Shown here: one piece after another, positions 53,887-63,534 of the stretch
Numbering within the stretch: position 1 is the first letter of the stretch
Layout: the number at the start of each line of letters is the position of its first letter
Assembly (NCBI RefSeq): GCF_900100155.1
Contig: NZ_FMTP01000005.1
Span: forward strand, 62,001-126,000
Direction: 5' to 3'
DNA length: 64,000 bases
Origin: Ancylobacter rudongensis
Lineage (GTDB): Bacteria > Pseudomonadota > Alphaproteobacteria > Rhizobiales > Xanthobacteraceae
Program-made: the position numbers and the translations under genes
Notes under the pieces: generated by a model
Told to the model about the DNA's origin: nothing
What the model saw: only the letters and a program-made list of their open reading frames with translations
Databases searched by the model: none

Positions 53887-54816
53887 ATGAACCAGTCCGT
53901 CTCCGCGGCCGCGCCTGGCGGCGCGGCCGTTCCCTCGCTGGCCGACCGCCTCACCGGCGCCGGCTGCGCGCTTCTCGCCGTCGCCATCTGGGGCGGCTGG
54001 ATCGTCTCCACCCGCCACGCCGTGCATGGCCATCTGCCGCCGGCGACGGTGGGCTGGCTGCGCTTCGTCGTGCCGGCGGTGGTGCTGGCGCCCGCCTGGT
54101 GGCGGATCGGCCTGTGGCCGACGCGCGGCTTCCTGCCCTTCCTGCTGTGCTTCCTCGGTGCCGGCGCCTTCTTCTTCCTCGATGTGGCGAACGCGATGCG
54201 CTTCGTCCCGGCGGCCGATGTCGGCCCGCTGCTGCCCGGCACCATGCCACTGATCGTCGCCGCCATCTCGGTGCTGGTGTTCCGCGAGCGGCTGGGAATG
54301 GGCCGGGCGATTGGCTTTGCCGCCATCGCACTCGGCGTGGTCACGCTGGGCGGGCGCGGGCTGCTCTACCCGGAAGACGGGGCCTGGCGCGGCCACGCCC
54401 TGCTGCTGATCGGCGCGACGATGTGGGCCGGCTACACGCTCGCCTTTCGCCGCACCGGCATGCGGGCGACCGAGACCGTCGGGTTGGTGGGGCTGTGGTC
54501 GACGGTCGTTCTCACCCCTTACGGCGTGCCGGGCGTGGTCGAGGCGGTGGCGAGCGGCTATGGCCGGGAAGTGCTGTTCCAACTGCTGATCCAGGGCCTG
54601 CTCTCGGGGGTGGTGGCGCTGGTGGCCTTCGGCATCGCCATCGAGCGGCTCGGCTCCTCGCGCGCGGCCGCCTTTACCGGGCTGGTGCCGGCGCTGGCGG
54701 CGCTGATCGCCGTGCCGGCGCTGGGCGAGCATCCCGACACGGCGGCGATCATCGGCGTGGCGGCGACCGGCATCGGCGTGGTGCTGGCCAGCGGGGCGTT
54801 CAGCGGGCGGCGTTAA
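53887..54816 (+). CDS. EamA/DMT-family transporter
   Basis: 309 residues with ten hydrophobic segments in two five-helix EamA halves: LTGAGCALLAVAIWGGWIVS near 25, GFLPFLLCFLGAGAFFFLDV, GRAIGFAAIALGVVTLGGRG, HALLLIGATMWAGYTLAFRR near 170, QGLLSGVVALVAFGIAIERL and AAIIGVAATGIGVVLASGAF. Such proteins export or import amino acids and metabolites; substrate unknown. The ATG at 53887 is the natural family start. Confidence 0.9.
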   Translation: MNQSVSAAAPGGAAVPSLADRLTGAGCALLAVAIWGGWIVSTRHAVHGHLPPATVGWLRFVVPAVVLAPAWWRIGLWPTRGFLPFLLCFLGAGAFFFLDVANAMRFVPAADVGPLLPGTMPLIVAAISVLVFRERLGMGRAIGFAAIALGVVTLGGRGLLYPEDGAWRGHALLLIGATMWAGYTLAFRRTGMRATETVGLVGLWSTVVLTPYGVPGVVEAVASGYGREVLFQLLIQGLLSGVVALVAFGIAIERLGSSRAAAFTGLVPALAALIAVPALGEHPDTAAIIGVAATGIGVVLASGAFSGRR

Positions 54817-54913
54817 CGTCCCGTCAACCATGATCGGCGTCCCGGCCGTGCCGGGGCGCGGGACGGTGCATCGCCCCTAGGCGTTCGTCCTTTGTTCGGG
54901 TACGCCCTAGGGG

Positions 54914-55465
54914 ATGGCGACGTCTGCGATTCGCATCCTCGGGCTCGATCCCGGCCTCCGCCGCACCGGCTGGGGGGTGATCGAGGCTGCCGGCACCCGG
55001 CTCTCCTTCATCGCCTGCGGCACGGTGATGCCGCCGGAGGAGGGCGGGCTGGCGGAACGGCTGGCCTGCCTGCACAATGATCTCGCCAAGGTGCTGCGCA
55101 CCTACACGCCCGACGAGGCGGCGGTGGAAGAGACCTTCGTCAACGTCAACCCGGCCTCGACGCTCAAGCTCGGCCAGGCGCGCGGCGTGGTGATGCTGAC
55201 CCCGGCGCTCGCGGGGGTACCGGTTTCCGAATATGCGGCGCTGCTGGTGAAGAAGACCGTGGTCGGCGCCGGCCGCGCCGAGAAGGCGCAGATCCGGATG
55301 ATGATGAAGATCCTGCTGCCGCAGGCCGATTTCACCACCGACGATGCCGCCGATGCGCTTGCGGTGGCCGTCACCCATGCGCAGCATCGGGGCATGGCGG
55401 CGATGAAGGCGCAGATGGCGGCCAAGGTTTCGACAAAGCTCACCTCAAGGGTTGCAGCACGATGA
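54914..55465 (+). CDS. ruvC: Holliday junction endonuclease RuvC
   Basis: Cuts Holliday junctions in recombination repair. 183 residues. Catalytic acids: Asp in [20 protein letters not shown] near 9, Glu in [20 protein letters not shown] near 70 and the Asp pair in [20 protein letters not shown] near 145. Its stop overlaps the ruvA start by 4 bases; first gene of ruvC-ruvA-ruvB. Confidence 0.97.
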   Translation: MATSAIRILGLDPGLRRTGWGVIEAAGTRLSFIACGTVMPPEEGGLAERLACLHNDLAKVLRTYTPDEAAVEETFVNVNPASTLKLGQARGVVMLTPALAGVPVSEYAALLVKKTVVGAGRAEKAQIRMMMKILLPQADFTTDDAADALAVAVTHAQHRGMAAMKAQMAAKVSTKLTSRVAAR

Positions 55466-56079
55466 TCGGCAAGCTGAAGGGCCTGGTCGATAGCTATGGC
55501 GACGACCATGTGATCCTCGACGTGCAGGGGGTGGGCTATCTCGTCCACTGTTCGGCGCGCACGCTGCAGGCGCTGCCGCGCGTCGGCGAGGCGGCGACGC
55601 TCTTCATCGAGATGCTGGTGCGCGAGGACATGATCCGCCTCTACGGCTTCGTCTCGCAGGCGGAGAAAAGCTGGTTCCTGCTGCTGCAGAATGTGCAGGG
55701 CGTCGGCTCCAAGGTGGCGCTGAACGTGCTCTCGACCCTCTCGCCCGCCGAGCTCGCCAATGCGGTGGCGCTGGGCGACAAGGTGATGGTGGCGCGGGCC
55801 AATGGCGTCGGGCCGAAGGTCGCCGCCCGCATCGTCGCCGAGCTGAAGGACAAGGCACCGGGCTTTGCCAGCGTCGACCCCGGCGTCGCCGGGTTGGTCG
55901 CGCAGATCGAGGACCGGCAGGCGCCCCGTCCGGTGGCGGACGCGGTCTCGGCGCTGGTCAATCTGGGCTATGCGCCGATCCAGGCCAGTGCCGCCATTGC
56001 TGGCGCGGTGCGTGAGGCGGGCGAAGACGCCGACACCGCCCGGCTGATCCGTCTCGGCCTGAAGGAACTGGCGAAGTGA
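55462..56079 (+). CDS. ruvA: Holliday junction DNA helicase subunit RuvA
   Basis: Tetrameric junction-binding partner of RuvB. 205 residues: OB-fold [33 protein letters not shown], the helix-hairpin-helix [20 protein letters not shown] near 75 and [20 protein letters not shown] near 110, and the mobile C-terminal RuvB-binding domain [20 protein letters not shown]. Overlaps both neighbours by 4 bases. Confidence 0.97.
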   Translation: MIGKLKGLVDSYGDDHVILDVQGVGYLVHCSARTLQALPRVGEAATLFIEMLVREDMIRLYGFVSQAEKSWFLLLQNVQGVGSKVALNVLSTLSPAELANAVALGDKVMVARANGVGPKVAARIVAELKDKAPGFASVDPGVAGLVAQIEDRQAPRPVADAVSALVNLGYAPIQASAAIAGAVREAGEDADTARLIRLGLKELAK

Positions 56080-57113
56080 GCGAAAAACGCCTCATCGCCC
56101 CCGACAAGCGCGAGGAAGACCTCGCCGAGGCCTCGCTGCGGCCGCAGAATCTGGCCGAATTCGTCGGGCAGGAGCAGGCGCGGGCCAATCTCGACATCTT
56201 CATCAAGGCGGCCAAGGCGCGCGGCGAGGCGCTGGACCATGTGCTGTTCGTCGGCCCGCCGGGGCTGGGCAAGACGACGCTGGCGCAGATCGTGGCGCGC
56301 GAGCTGGGGGTGGGCTTCCGCTCCACCTCCGGCCCGGTCATCGCGAAAGCGGGCGACCTCGCGGCGCTGCTGACCAATCTCGAAGAACGCGACGTGCTGT
56401 TCATCGACGAGATTCACCGGCTCAACCCGGCGGTGGAGGAAATTCTCTATCCCGCGATGGAGGATTACGAGCTCGACCTCATCATCGGCGAGGGGCCGGC
56501 GGCGCGCTCGGTGAAGATCTCGCTGTCGAAATTCACCCTGGTGGGCGCCACCACGCGCTCGGGCCTGCTGACCACGCCGCTGCGCGACCGTTTCGGCATT
56601 CCGATCCGGCTGAACTTCTACACGGTGGAGGAACTGGAACTGGTGGTAACGCGCGGCGCGCGGGTGATGGGCATCCCCATCGCCCGGGACGGCGCGCGCG
56701 AGATCGCCCGCCGGGCGCGTGGCACGCCGCGCATCGCCGGCCGGCTGCTGCGCCGGGTGCGCGACTTCACTTTGGTGGCGGGCAAGGAGATCATCGACCG
56801 CGCCGCCGCCGACCATGCGCTGCTGGCGCTTGAAGTCGACGGGCTCGGCCTCGACCAGATGGACCGGCGCTATCTCACCGTGGTGGCGATGAATTATGGC
56901 GGCGGGCCGGTGGGGGTGGAAACCATCGCCGCCGCGCTCTCCGAGCCGCGCGACGCCATCGAGGAGATCATCGAGCCCTATCTGGTGCAGCAGGGCTTTC
57001 TCCAGCGCACCCCGCGCGGGCGGGTGCTGACCGCGCACGCCTTCAAGCATCTCGGCCTCGCGGCGCCCTCGAGCGTCAACCAGATGCCGCTGTTCGACGA
57101 GGGCGCGGATTAA
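56076..57113 (+). CDS. ruvB: Holliday junction DNA helicase motor RuvB
   Basis: AAA+ motor driving branch migration. 345 residues. Walker [21 protein letters not shown] near 55, Walker [21 protein letters not shown] near 105, sensor 1 [20 protein letters not shown] near 150, and the winged helix start [20 protein letters not shown] near 310. Starts at GTG in the ruvA stop. Last gene of ruvCAB. Confidence 0.97.
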   Translation: MSEKRLIAPDKREEDLAEASLRPQNLAEFVGQEQARANLDIFIKAAKARGEALDHVLFVGPPGLGKTTLAQIVARELGVGFRSTSGPVIAKAGDLAALLTNLEERDVLFIDEIHRLNPAVEEILYPAMEDYELDLIIGEGPAARSVKISLSKFTLVGATTRSGLLTTPLRDRFGIPIRLNFYTVEELELVVTRGARVMGIPIARDGAREIARRARGTPRIAGRLLRRVRDFTLVAGKEIIDRAAADHALLALEVDGLGLDQMDRRYLTVVAMNYGGGPVGVETIAAALSEPRDAIEEIIEPYLVQQGFLQRTPRGRVLTAHAFKHLGLAAPSSVNQMPLFDEGAD

Positions 57114-57169
57114 CCCCTTGCGCGCCCGGCCATCGACGCAGCCCCCCGCGTGATGTAAGTCCCCTTCAC

Positions 57170-57802
57170 ATGAGCTGGTCCCGGAACGGCGGAGAATCGC
57201 GCGGCTATCATCACGGCAACCTGCGGGAAGCCCTGATGAAGGCGGCGCTTGAGCTGATCGCGGAGAAGGGCACCGCCGGCGCCACCTTCGCCGAGGCGGC
57301 GCGCCGTGCCGGCGTTTCCCCTGCCGCGCCCTACCGGCATTTTCGCGACCGCGACGAATTGCTGGCGGCGGTGGCGGCGGACGGGTTCGAGCGCTTCACC
57401 AAGGCGCTGGAGGCGGGCTGGAACGAGGGGCGGCCGACCCCGTCCGAGGCCTTCGAACGGCTTGGCCGGGCCTATCTCGCATTCGCCCGCGAGCACCCGG
57501 CGGACTATGTCGCGATGTTCGAATCCGGCCTGCGCAGCGAGGCCTTCCCGGCGCTCGACCAGGCCGGCCAGCGCGCCTTCGGCGTGCTGCGCGAGGCGGC
57601 GGACACGCTGGTCGCCTCCATGCCGCCCACCGTGCGCCCGCCGGCGCTGATGGTGGCGCTGCACACCTGGGCGCTGGCGCATGGCGTCGCCTCGCTGTTC
57701 GGCCGCGCCGACGGGGCCCGCCGCAAGCTGCCAATGGCGCCGGACGAGCTCCTGGAGGCCGCCTTCCTGGTCTATCTCAAGGGGCTGGCCGCGGGCGGCT
57801 GA
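57170..57802 (+). CDS. TetR/AcrR-family repressor
   Basis: 210 residues. TetR helix-turn-helix YHHGNLREALMKAALELIAE and TFAEAARRAGVSPAAPYRHF near 40 are followed by a WHG-type C-terminal domain (ALMVALHTWALAHGVASLFG). The ligand is unknown. No adjacent efflux or enzyme gene is on the same strand, so its target is probably elsewhere. The ruvB stop is 56 bases upstream. Confidence 0.9.
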   Translation: MSWSRNGGESRGYHHGNLREALMKAALELIAEKGTAGATFAEAARRAGVSPAAPYRHFRDRDELLAAVAADGFERFTKALEAGWNEGRPTPSEAFERLGRAYLAFAREHPADYVAMFESGLRSEAFPALDQAGQRAFGVLREAADTLVASMPPTVRPPALMVALHTWALAHGVASLFGRADGARRKLPMAPDELLEAAFLVYLKGLAAGG

Positions 57803-57812
57803 GGCGCGGCGC

Positions 57813-58292
57813 TCAGTCCTCCGGCGTCGCGTTGACCTCGATGCCGTCCTGCGCGTTCCGGCAGAACAGCATGATGTCGTCCGGCGTGTTCTCCGGTGTC
57901 AGCACCACCGGGCGCTCGGCTGTTTCCGCCAGCCAGAGCATGAAACGGGCGAGCGCCAGCCAGTCTTCCGGCTCGCAGACATCGGCGGGGTCGATGTCGA
58001 ACTCGATATCGTCGCTGCGGAAGAAGTGCAGGTTGACCTGCACCTCGCCCGCGTTCCACCGCAGGCTGGGGCTTGCGTTTCCCCAGATGGCGAACACATC
58101 CTCGATATGCGCGGGCAGGGCCGCCGGCTCGCCGTCAATGTCGAAGACGGGCGGCGGGTCGAGCGCGCGCAGGCCGTCCAGCACGGCCTGCCAGCCGACA
58201 GGGCCGGCATCGAGCACATAGAGGTCGCGCAAGGCGCCATCCGGCTCGAAAATCCGGGCGACCTCGGTCCATTCGGGAATCGGTGCAGTCAT
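57813..58292 (-). CDS. Hypothetical protein (acidic, no known domain)
   Basis: 159 residues from the ATG at 58292 (MTAPIPEWTEVARIFEPDGA); AAAGGA lies upstream. I do not recognise a family. It is acidic and soluble-looking: LYVLDAGPVGWQAVLDGLRA, SLRWNAGEVQVNLHFFRSDD, EDWLALARFMLWLAETAERP, with no signal or membrane segment. Convergent with the TetR gene and divergent from the DUF2852 gene. Codon use looks native. Confidence 0.7.
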   Translation of the reverse strand: MTAPIPEWTEVARIFEPDGALRDLYVLDAGPVGWQAVLDGLRALDPPPVFDIDGEPAALPAHIEDVFAIWGNASPSLRWNAGEVQVNLHFFRSDDIEFDIDPADVCEPEDWLALARFMLWLAETAERPVVLTPENTPDDIMLFCRNAQDGIEVNATPED

Positions 58293-58333
58293 GGGATGTG
58301 TCCTTTTCCCCTCCATCCCGCAGGCCGCCCCCA

Positions 58334-58362
58334 TTGACAAGCGGGGAGTGGATTTCTATCTA
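58334..58362 (+). promoter_or_regulatory. Sigma70-like promoter of the DUF2852 gene
   Basis: TTGACA (perfect -35) is followed after 17 bases by TATCTA. About 12 bases further lie two TTAAC half-sites six bases apart (TTAACATTAACC at 58374-58385), which could bind a CtrA-like regulator. Confidence 0.6.
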
Positions 58363-58433
58363 TGTGAATGTGATTAACATTAACCCAAGTGGGCATGGTG
58401 CCCGCGGCGGTTCTACCCAGGAGCGGTACGCCC

Positions 58434-58850
58434 ATGGAGCTCGCACAGAAGCTCGACGCATATGGCAAGCCGGCCTGGATCGCGCTCACGGTACTGGGCT
58501 TCATGGCCTGGTGGCCTCTGGGTCTTGCGGTCCTGGCCTTCACGATAGGGAGTGGACGGATGTTTTGTGGTGGCAAGCGCGGCTTCGGCCGCTGGCAGGA
58601 AGAGGGCGCGGAAGCCGTGCGCAATTTCGGCAGCCGGTTCGGCGGCGGGTTCCCCTCCAGCGGCAACCGTGCCTTTGACGAATACCGCCAGGAGACGCTG
58701 CGCCGGCTGGAAGACGAGCAGAAGGATTTCCGTTCCTTCCTCGACCGCCTGCGCCAGGCCAAGGACAAGGCGGAGTTCGACCAGTTCATGGCCGACCGCC
58801 GCAACCGCCCGGCCGCGCCTTCCGCGCCGACGGATGATGTCCAGAACTGA
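58434..58850 (+). CDS. DUF2852 membrane protein
   Basis: 138 residues from the ATG at 58434, with AGGAG upstream. A single long hydrophobic stretch IALTVLGFMAWWPLGLAVLA near 18-37 is followed by a charged cytoplasmic part SSGNRAFDEYRQETLRRLED and LRQAKDKAEFDQFMADRRNR. The MAWWPLGLAVLAF and RAFDEYRQETLRRLEDEQ strings mark DUF2852. Function unknown. A strong promoter upstream and a strong terminator downstream make it a single-gene unit. Confidence 0.9.
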   Translation: MELAQKLDAYGKPAWIALTVLGFMAWWPLGLAVLAFTIGSGRMFCGGKRGFGRWQEEGAEAVRNFGSRFGGGFPSSGNRAFDEYRQETLRRLEDEQKDFRSFLDRLRQAKDKAEFDQFMADRRNRPAAPSAPTDDVQN

Positions 58851-58871
58851 CCCACGGCGATCATGATGTGG

Positions 58872-58907
58872 CCGCGCCCCTCACCCGAGGGGCGCGGTTC
58901 TTTTTTT
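58872..58907 (+). terminator. Intrinsic terminator of the DUF2852 gene
   Basis: Perfect 11-bp stem CCGCGCCCCTC/GAGGGGCGCGG with an ACCC loop, followed by TTCTTTTTTT. One of the strongest in the window. Confidence 0.95.
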
Positions 58908-58935
58908 GCCGGGCCTTCTCGTTTATGAGGGCGTG

Positions 58936-59445
58936 ATGAACGAGCGCCCCGACCCTTTATCCCCTGACGTCCTCAAGGCCGACCCCTTCCTGCATCTGGC
59001 GGGAAAGCTGGTGCCGGGCGGGCATGTGCTGCCCGTTCGGGTCTATTACGAGGACACGGATTTTTCCGGCATCGTCTACCACGCCAACTACCTGAAGTTC
59101 ATGGAGCGCGCCCGCTCCGACCATCTGCGCCTGATCGGCGTGGTGCAGGGCGAATTGTTCGGCGAGGCGCTGGCCGAGGCGCCGGGCTTCGCCTTCGTGG
59201 TGCGCTCGATGGAGCTGCAATTCGTCCGCCCCGCCCGCATCGACGACGTGCTGGAGGTCCATACCAGCCCGATCGAGGTCGCCGGCGCCTCCATCACCCT
59301 CGCCCAGAAGGTGAAGCGCGGCGCGGACCTCATCGTCGAGGCCAAGGTGAAGGTCGCCTTCGTCGCCCAGGGCCGCGCCCGGCGTATTCCGGATGCGCTG
59401 CGGGCGGCGATGAAACTGGCGCTGGAGCAGGCCCCGCAGCCCTGA
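58936..59445 (+). CDS. ybgC: Tol-Pal-associated acyl-CoA thioesterase YbgC
   Basis: Hot-dog-fold thioesterase found with Tol-Pal genes. 169 residues. The fold signature is VRVYYEDTDFSGIVYHANYL near 35 with the catalytic Asp, followed by KFMERARSDHLRLIGV; later SMELQFVRPARIDDVLEV and ITLAQKVKRGADLIVEAKVK. ATG at 58936 chosen over 58906. First gene of the ybgC-tolQRAB-pal cluster, separated from tolQ by 248 bases. Confidence 0.93.
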   Translation: MNERPDPLSPDVLKADPFLHLAGKLVPGGHVLPVRVYYEDTDFSGIVYHANYLKFMERARSDHLRLIGVVQGELFGEALAEAPGFAFVVRSMELQFVRPARIDDVLEVHTSPIEVAGASITLAQKVKRGADLIVEAKVKVAFVAQGRARRIPDALRAAMKLALEQAPQP

Positions 59446-59495
59446 GGTCGCACTCGGTAAGAAAACACCCCTGACGCTGTTGCGATGCGGCAACG

Positions 59496-59511
59496 CTAAC
59501 GCGGTATTAAC
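59496..59511 (+). promoter_or_regulatory. Candidate CtrA box upstream of tolQ
   Basis: CTAA-N7-TTAAC, one mismatch from the CtrA consensus TTAA-N7-TTAAC, 183 bases upstream of the tolQ start, in the only long gap of the Tol-Pal cluster. A TTGCG-ATG-CGGCAAC hairpin-like string lies just before it. Confidence 0.4.
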
Positions 59512-59693
59512 CCTAATACGGTGTTGTACCGGGCGGCTGCGGGTGCGCCACGGCCTTGATCGCCCAAGTTTGGACAGACTCGGTCGGTTGATGGCGGGCG
59601 CGTTCCCACAGCAGCCATGCAGGGCATTCGCTGCTGTCGGCAGCCGATGCAAGGCGGCAGTGCGACCTTTAACGATCTGGCAGGATTGGCTTG

Positions 59694-60542
59694 ATGACGC
59701 TGAAGAAGCTTCTATTCGCGGTGATGCTGGTTCTGGCGGCGCCGGCGTCCATGGCCATCGCCCAGAACGCGCCCGTGCCGGTGACCGCGGCGCCGACGGC
59801 GCAGGTCGACGGGCAGGCGGTTGCCGCCCCCGACGGCATGGTTTCCTCCCCTGCGGGTGCCGGCATGGGCAGCGCCGACCTCTCGCTGATCGGGCTTTTC
59901 CTTCAGGCACACCTGATCGTGAAGTTCGTCATGGCCGGCCTCGTGCTCGCCTCGGTCTGGGTGTGGGCGATCATCATCGACAAGACCATCCTGTATGGCC
60001 GCATGAAGCGGCAGATGGACCGCTTCGAGACCACGTTCTGGTCCGGGCAGAGCCTGGAGGAGCTGTACCGCTCGCTGTCCTCGCGGCAGAACCACGCCAT
60101 GGCGGCGATCTTCGTGGCGGCCATGCGCGAGTGGAAGCGCTCCTATGAGGGCGGCGCGCGCTCGCTTGCCGGCCTGACGCAGCGACTCGACAAGGTGATG
60201 AACGTCACCATCGCCCGCGAGGTGGAGCGGCTGGAGAACCGGCTGCTGGTGCTGGCCACCGTCGGCTCGGCCGGCCCGTTCATCGGCCTGTTCGGCACGG
60301 TGTGGGGCATCATGACCAGCTTCCAGTCGATCGCCGCCTCGAAGAACACCAGCCTCGCCGTGGTGGCGCCGGGCATCGCCGAAGCCCTGTTCGCGACGGC
60401 AATCGGCCTTATCGCCGCCATTCCCGCGACGATTTTCTATAACAAGTTCGTCTCTCAAGTGAACCGGCAGGCGGCGCGGCTGGAGGGCTTCGCCGACGAG
60501 TTCTCCGCCATCCTGTCGCGCCAGATCGACGAACGGGGCTGA
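59694..60542 (+). CDS. tolQ: TolQ proton channel subunit with an extended N-terminus
   Basis: Inner-membrane motor protein of Tol-Pal, using proton flux to power outer-membrane constriction. 282 residues. An extra N-terminal signal-like helix (LLFAVMLVLAAPASMAIAQ) and an Ala/Pro-rich stretch precede the core, a design more typical of ExbB. Core helices: LIVKFVMAGLVLASVWVWAI near 80, LATVGSAGPFIGLFGTVWGI near 185 and GIAEALFATAIGLIAAIPAT near 230. Identity is set by position before tolR, tolA and tolB. Confidence 0.92.
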   Translation: MTLKKLLFAVMLVLAAPASMAIAQNAPVPVTAAPTAQVDGQAVAAPDGMVSSPAGAGMGSADLSLIGLFLQAHLIVKFVMAGLVLASVWVWAIIIDKTILYGRMKRQMDRFETTFWSGQSLEELYRSLSSRQNHAMAAIFVAAMREWKRSYEGGARSLAGLTQRLDKVMNVTIAREVERLENRLLVLATVGSAGPFIGLFGTVWGIMTSFQSIAASKNTSLAVVAPGIAEALFATAIGLIAAIPATIFYNKFVSQVNRQAARLEGFADEFSAILSRQIDERG

Positions 60543-60545
60543 TCC

Positions 60546-60995
60546 ATGGGCATGTCCGGAGGAGCAGGAGGCGGCTGGCACTCGCGGCGTTCGCGTCGTC
60601 GCGCGGGCGGTGCCGTCATGTCCGAGATCAACGTCACGCCGATGGTCGACGTGATGCTGGTGCTGCTCATCATCTTCATGGTCGCCGCGCCCATGCTCAC
60701 CACGGGCGTGCCGCTCGACCTGCCGCAGACCGAGGCCAAGGCGGTGCCGCAGGAAAGCGCGCCGCTGATCGTCAACATCACCAAGGACGGCAAGATCTTC
60801 CTGCAGGACACCGAAATCCCCGTCGACGAGCTGGTGCCGAAGCTGCAGGCGATCGGCAAAGCCGGCTATGAGGAGCGCATCTTCGTGCGTGCCGACAAGA
60901 GCCTCGATTATGGTTCGGTGATGCGTGTGATGGGCCGCCTGTCCGGCGCCGGGTTCAAGCGCGTGGCGCTGGTCTCCGAAGTCGAGGGAGGCTGA
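60546..60995 (+). CDS. tolR: TolR
   Basis: 149 residues. Membrane helix MVDVMLVLLIIFMVAAPMLT near 32-51 with the proton-path Asp in NVTPMVDVMLVL, then a periplasmic domain GVPLDLPQTEAKAVPQ and VRADKSLDYGSVMRVMGRLS near 115. Starts four bases after tolQ and ends three before tolA. Confidence 0.96.
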   Translation: MGMSGGAGGGWHSRRSRRRAGGAVMSEINVTPMVDVMLVLLIIFMVAAPMLTTGVPLDLPQTEAKAVPQESAPLIVNITKDGKIFLQDTEIPVDELVPKLQAIGKAGYEERIFVRADKSLDYGSVMRVMGRLSGAGFKRVALVSEVEGG

Positions 60996-60998
60996 CGC

Positions 60999-61982
60999 AT
61001 GAAGGCGGGCTTCCTTTCCTCGGCGGCGCTTCACGTCGGCATTATCGGCTTCATGGCGGTCTCCTTCGCGTCTCCCTCGCCCTATGAGGCGACGCCGGCC
61101 GAATCCATGCCGATCGACATCATCTCCGATGCCGAAATGTCGAAGATGATGGCCGGCAAGAAGGACGCGCCGAAGGAGAACCCGAAGCCCGTCGTCGAGA
61201 AGAAGGCCGACACGCCCAAGCAGGCGGAAAATCTCGAGTCCAAGGTTTCCGAGAAGCCCGAGGTGAAGGCCTCGAACGAGCCTGCCGCCCCGCCGCCGCC
61301 GCCCCCGCCGCCTCCCGAGGCGAAGCCGGCCGAGCCCAAGCCGCCGGCCGCGCAGGCCGAGGCCCAGCCCGCACCGCCGCCGCCGCCGGACGCGGAGGCG
61401 CTCGCGGCCAAGCCGCCGGAGCCGCCGAAGGACCAGCCCAAGCCGCAGGAGCAGGCGCAGGCGACCCCGCCGCCGCCGAAGCCGCCGCAGAAGCCGAAGA
61501 ACATTCCGCCCAAGGTGGTGCAGGAGCCGGCGCCCGAGCGCGACTTCAACCCGAACCAGATCGCCGCCCTGCTGAACAAGCAGGACCCGCGGCGGATGGC
61601 GGCGCTGGGCGAGACGATCAACAACACCGCCTCGCTCGGCGCGTCGCAGGGGGCGGCGACCTCGCTGTCGCAGACCGAGATCGACGCGCTGCGCGCCTAT
61701 ATCGCCCGCTTCTGGAAGCTGCCGGCCGGTGCGGTGGATGCCGGCCAGGTGACGGTGGTGTTCAAGATCATGCTGGGCCCCGACCGCAAGATGGTCGGCG
61801 CGCCGCAGCTGGTCGAGGTGCAGGGCGTCGGCAATCCTTATGCACCAATTGTTCGTGAGACGGCCCAGCGGGCGCTGTACGAGATCGCCAATCAGGCTAA
61901 TCCGTTCCCGATGCTGCGTGCCGACCGCTACGATACGTGGCGGGAACTGGAGCTGGGCTTCAACCCGGCCATGCTTCATTGA
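60999..61982 (+). CDS. tolA: TolA
   Basis: Periplasm-spanning link between the TolQR motor and TolB/Pal. 327 residues. N-terminal membrane helix [18 protein letters not shown] near 5-22, a long Lys/Pro/Glu-rich central arm with polyproline runs ([19 protein letters not shown]) near 95-165, and a C-terminal TonB-like domain [20 protein letters not shown] and [20 protein letters not shown]. The proline-rich arm replaces the helical KA-repeat arm of enteric TolA. Confidence 0.93.
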   Translation: MKAGFLSSAALHVGIIGFMAVSFASPSPYEATPAESMPIDIISDAEMSKMMAGKKDAPKENPKPVVEKKADTPKQAENLESKVSEKPEVKASNEPAAPPPPPPPPPEAKPAEPKPPAAQAEAQPAPPPPPDAEALAAKPPEPPKDQPKPQEQAQATPPPPKPPQKPKNIPPKVVQEPAPERDFNPNQIAALLNKQDPRRMAALGETINNTASLGASQGAATSLSQTEIDALRAYIARFWKLPAGAVDAGQVTVVFKIMLGPDRKMVGAPQLVEVQGVGNPYAPIVRETAQRALYEIANQANPFPMLRADRYDTWRELELGFNPAMLH

Positions 61983-62008
61983 TGCCCGTTTTTTCCGAGG
62001 TACCCAGA

Positions 62009-63379
62009 ATGTCGCGGCGTTTTCCCCTTGAAGCCAATGGCCTTGTCGGCCGCCGGTCGGTCCTTGTCGGCATGGCGGCGCTCGGCGGGGCCGGGCTTGG
62101 CGGGGCGATGCTCGCGCCGGGTGTGGCGAATGCCGCCGTCCGCCTCGACATCACCTCGGGCACGGTGCAGCCGCTGCCCATCGCCATCACCGATTTCGTC
62201 GGCGGCGGCAGCCCGCAGGACATCGAGGCCGGCAAGGGGGTGACGCAGATCATCTCGGCCGATCTGCGTCGCTCGGGCCTGTTCGCCCCGATCGACCCGG
62301 CCGCCTTCGTCGAGAAGATCAGCAACCCGGACGCCTCGCCGCGCTTCCAGGACTGGCGCGTCATCAACGCGCAGGCACTCGTCACCGGCCGCATCACCCG
62401 CCAGCCGGACGGGCGGGTGAAGGCGGAATTCCGCCTGTGGGACGTGTTCGCCGGCCAGCAGCTGATCGGCCAGCAATATTTCACCCAGCCGGAGAACTGG
62501 CGCCGCGTCGCCCACATCATCGCCGACGCGATCTATGAGCGGCTCACCGGCGAGAAGGGTTATTTCGACACGCGCATCGTCTTCGTCGACGAGAGCGGGC
62601 CGAAGGAGAAGCGGATCAAGCGCCTCGCCATCATGGACCAGGACGGCGCCAACGTGACCTATCTCACGCGCGGCGACGACCTCGTGCTGACCCCGCGCTT
62701 CTCGCCGACCAGCCAGGAAATCACCTATATGAGCTATGGCAATGGCGAGCCGCGCGTCTACCTGCTCAACATCGAGAACGGCCAGCGCGAAGTGGTTGGC
62801 AACTTCCCCAATATGAGCTTCTCGCCGCGCTTCGCCCCTGACGGGCAGCGGGTGATCCTGAGCCTGCAGCAGGGGGCGGATTCCAACATCTTCGTGATGG
62901 ACCTGCGCTCCAAGGCCACCACAAGGCTGACCGATACCGCCGCCATCGACACCGCGCCCTGCTACTCGCCGGATGGCACGCAGATCTGCTTCGAGAGCGA
63001 CCGCGGCGGCGGCTCGCAGATCTACCTCATGAACCCGGACGGCTCGAACCAGCGCCGCATCTCCTTCGGCGACGGGCGTTACTCCACGCCGGTCTGGTCG
63101 CCGCGCGGCGATGTGATCGCCTTCACCAAGCAGGCACAGGGACGCTTCGCCATCGGGCTGATGCGGCCGGACGGCTCGGGCGAGCGCATCCTCACCGAGG
63201 GCTACCACAATGAGGGGCCGACCTTCGCCCCGAACGGGCGCGTCATCATGTTTTTCCGCGATGCGGGGGGCGGAGGTGGGCCGCAGCTCTATACGGTGGA
63301 CATCACCGGCTATAACGAGCAGCGCGTGCCGACGCCCAGCTACGCGTCCGACCCGGCCTGGTCGCCCTTGCGCTCCTGA
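62009..63379 (+). CDS. tolB: TolB beta-propeller protein, Tat-like signal
   Basis: Periplasmic partner of Pal and TolA. 456 residues from the ATG at 62009, chosen because GAGG lies about nine bases upstream; ATG 61982 is also in frame. The signal sequence holds a twin-arginine string ([20 protein letters not shown]) and ends PGVANAAV. The N-terminal domain runs [18 protein letters not shown]; the propeller blades are [60 protein letters not shown] and [15 protein letters not shown]. Confidence 0.95.
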   Translation: MSRRFPLEANGLVGRRSVLVGMAALGGAGLGGAMLAPGVANAAVRLDITSGTVQPLPIAITDFVGGGSPQDIEAGKGVTQIISADLRRSGLFAPIDPAAFVEKISNPDASPRFQDWRVINAQALVTGRITRQPDGRVKAEFRLWDVFAGQQLIGQQYFTQPENWRRVAHIIADAIYERLTGEKGYFDTRIVFVDESGPKEKRIKRLAIMDQDGANVTYLTRGDDLVLTPRFSPTSQEITYMSYGNGEPRVYLLNIENGQREVVGNFPNMSFSPRFAPDGQRVILSLQQGADSNIFVMDLRSKATTRLTDTAAIDTAPCYSPDGTQICFESDRGGGSQIYLMNPDGSNQRRISFGDGRYSTPVWSPRGDVIAFTKQAQGRFAIGLMRPDGSGERILTEGYHNEGPTFAPNGRVIMFFRDAGGGGGPQLYTVDITGYNEQRVPTPSYASDPAWSPLRS

Positions 63380-63534
63380 GCGGGTTCTGTCAGGGAACGA
63401 TTAACCATAAGCGGCGGTTTACGGAATGGTCGCGAAATTGGCGCAATTCAGCAAGGTTTCGTAAAGCACGACGGAACATTGATGGTCGCCAGCAGCCAGT
63501 CGGCAGATCAGTCGGGAATTCAGGAGTCAGCGGT

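Noticed and set aside
54812-54829. TTAA-N7-TCAAC string after the EamA gene
   Set aside because: One mismatch from a CtrA box, but the TTAA includes the gene's own stop codon and no gene starts close enough to make regulation likely.
59712-61979. 755-residue open frame on the minus strand
   Set aside because: Antisense to tolQ, tolR and tolA. Its Arg/Gly/Leu runs are the mirror of the tolA proline and alanine repeats.
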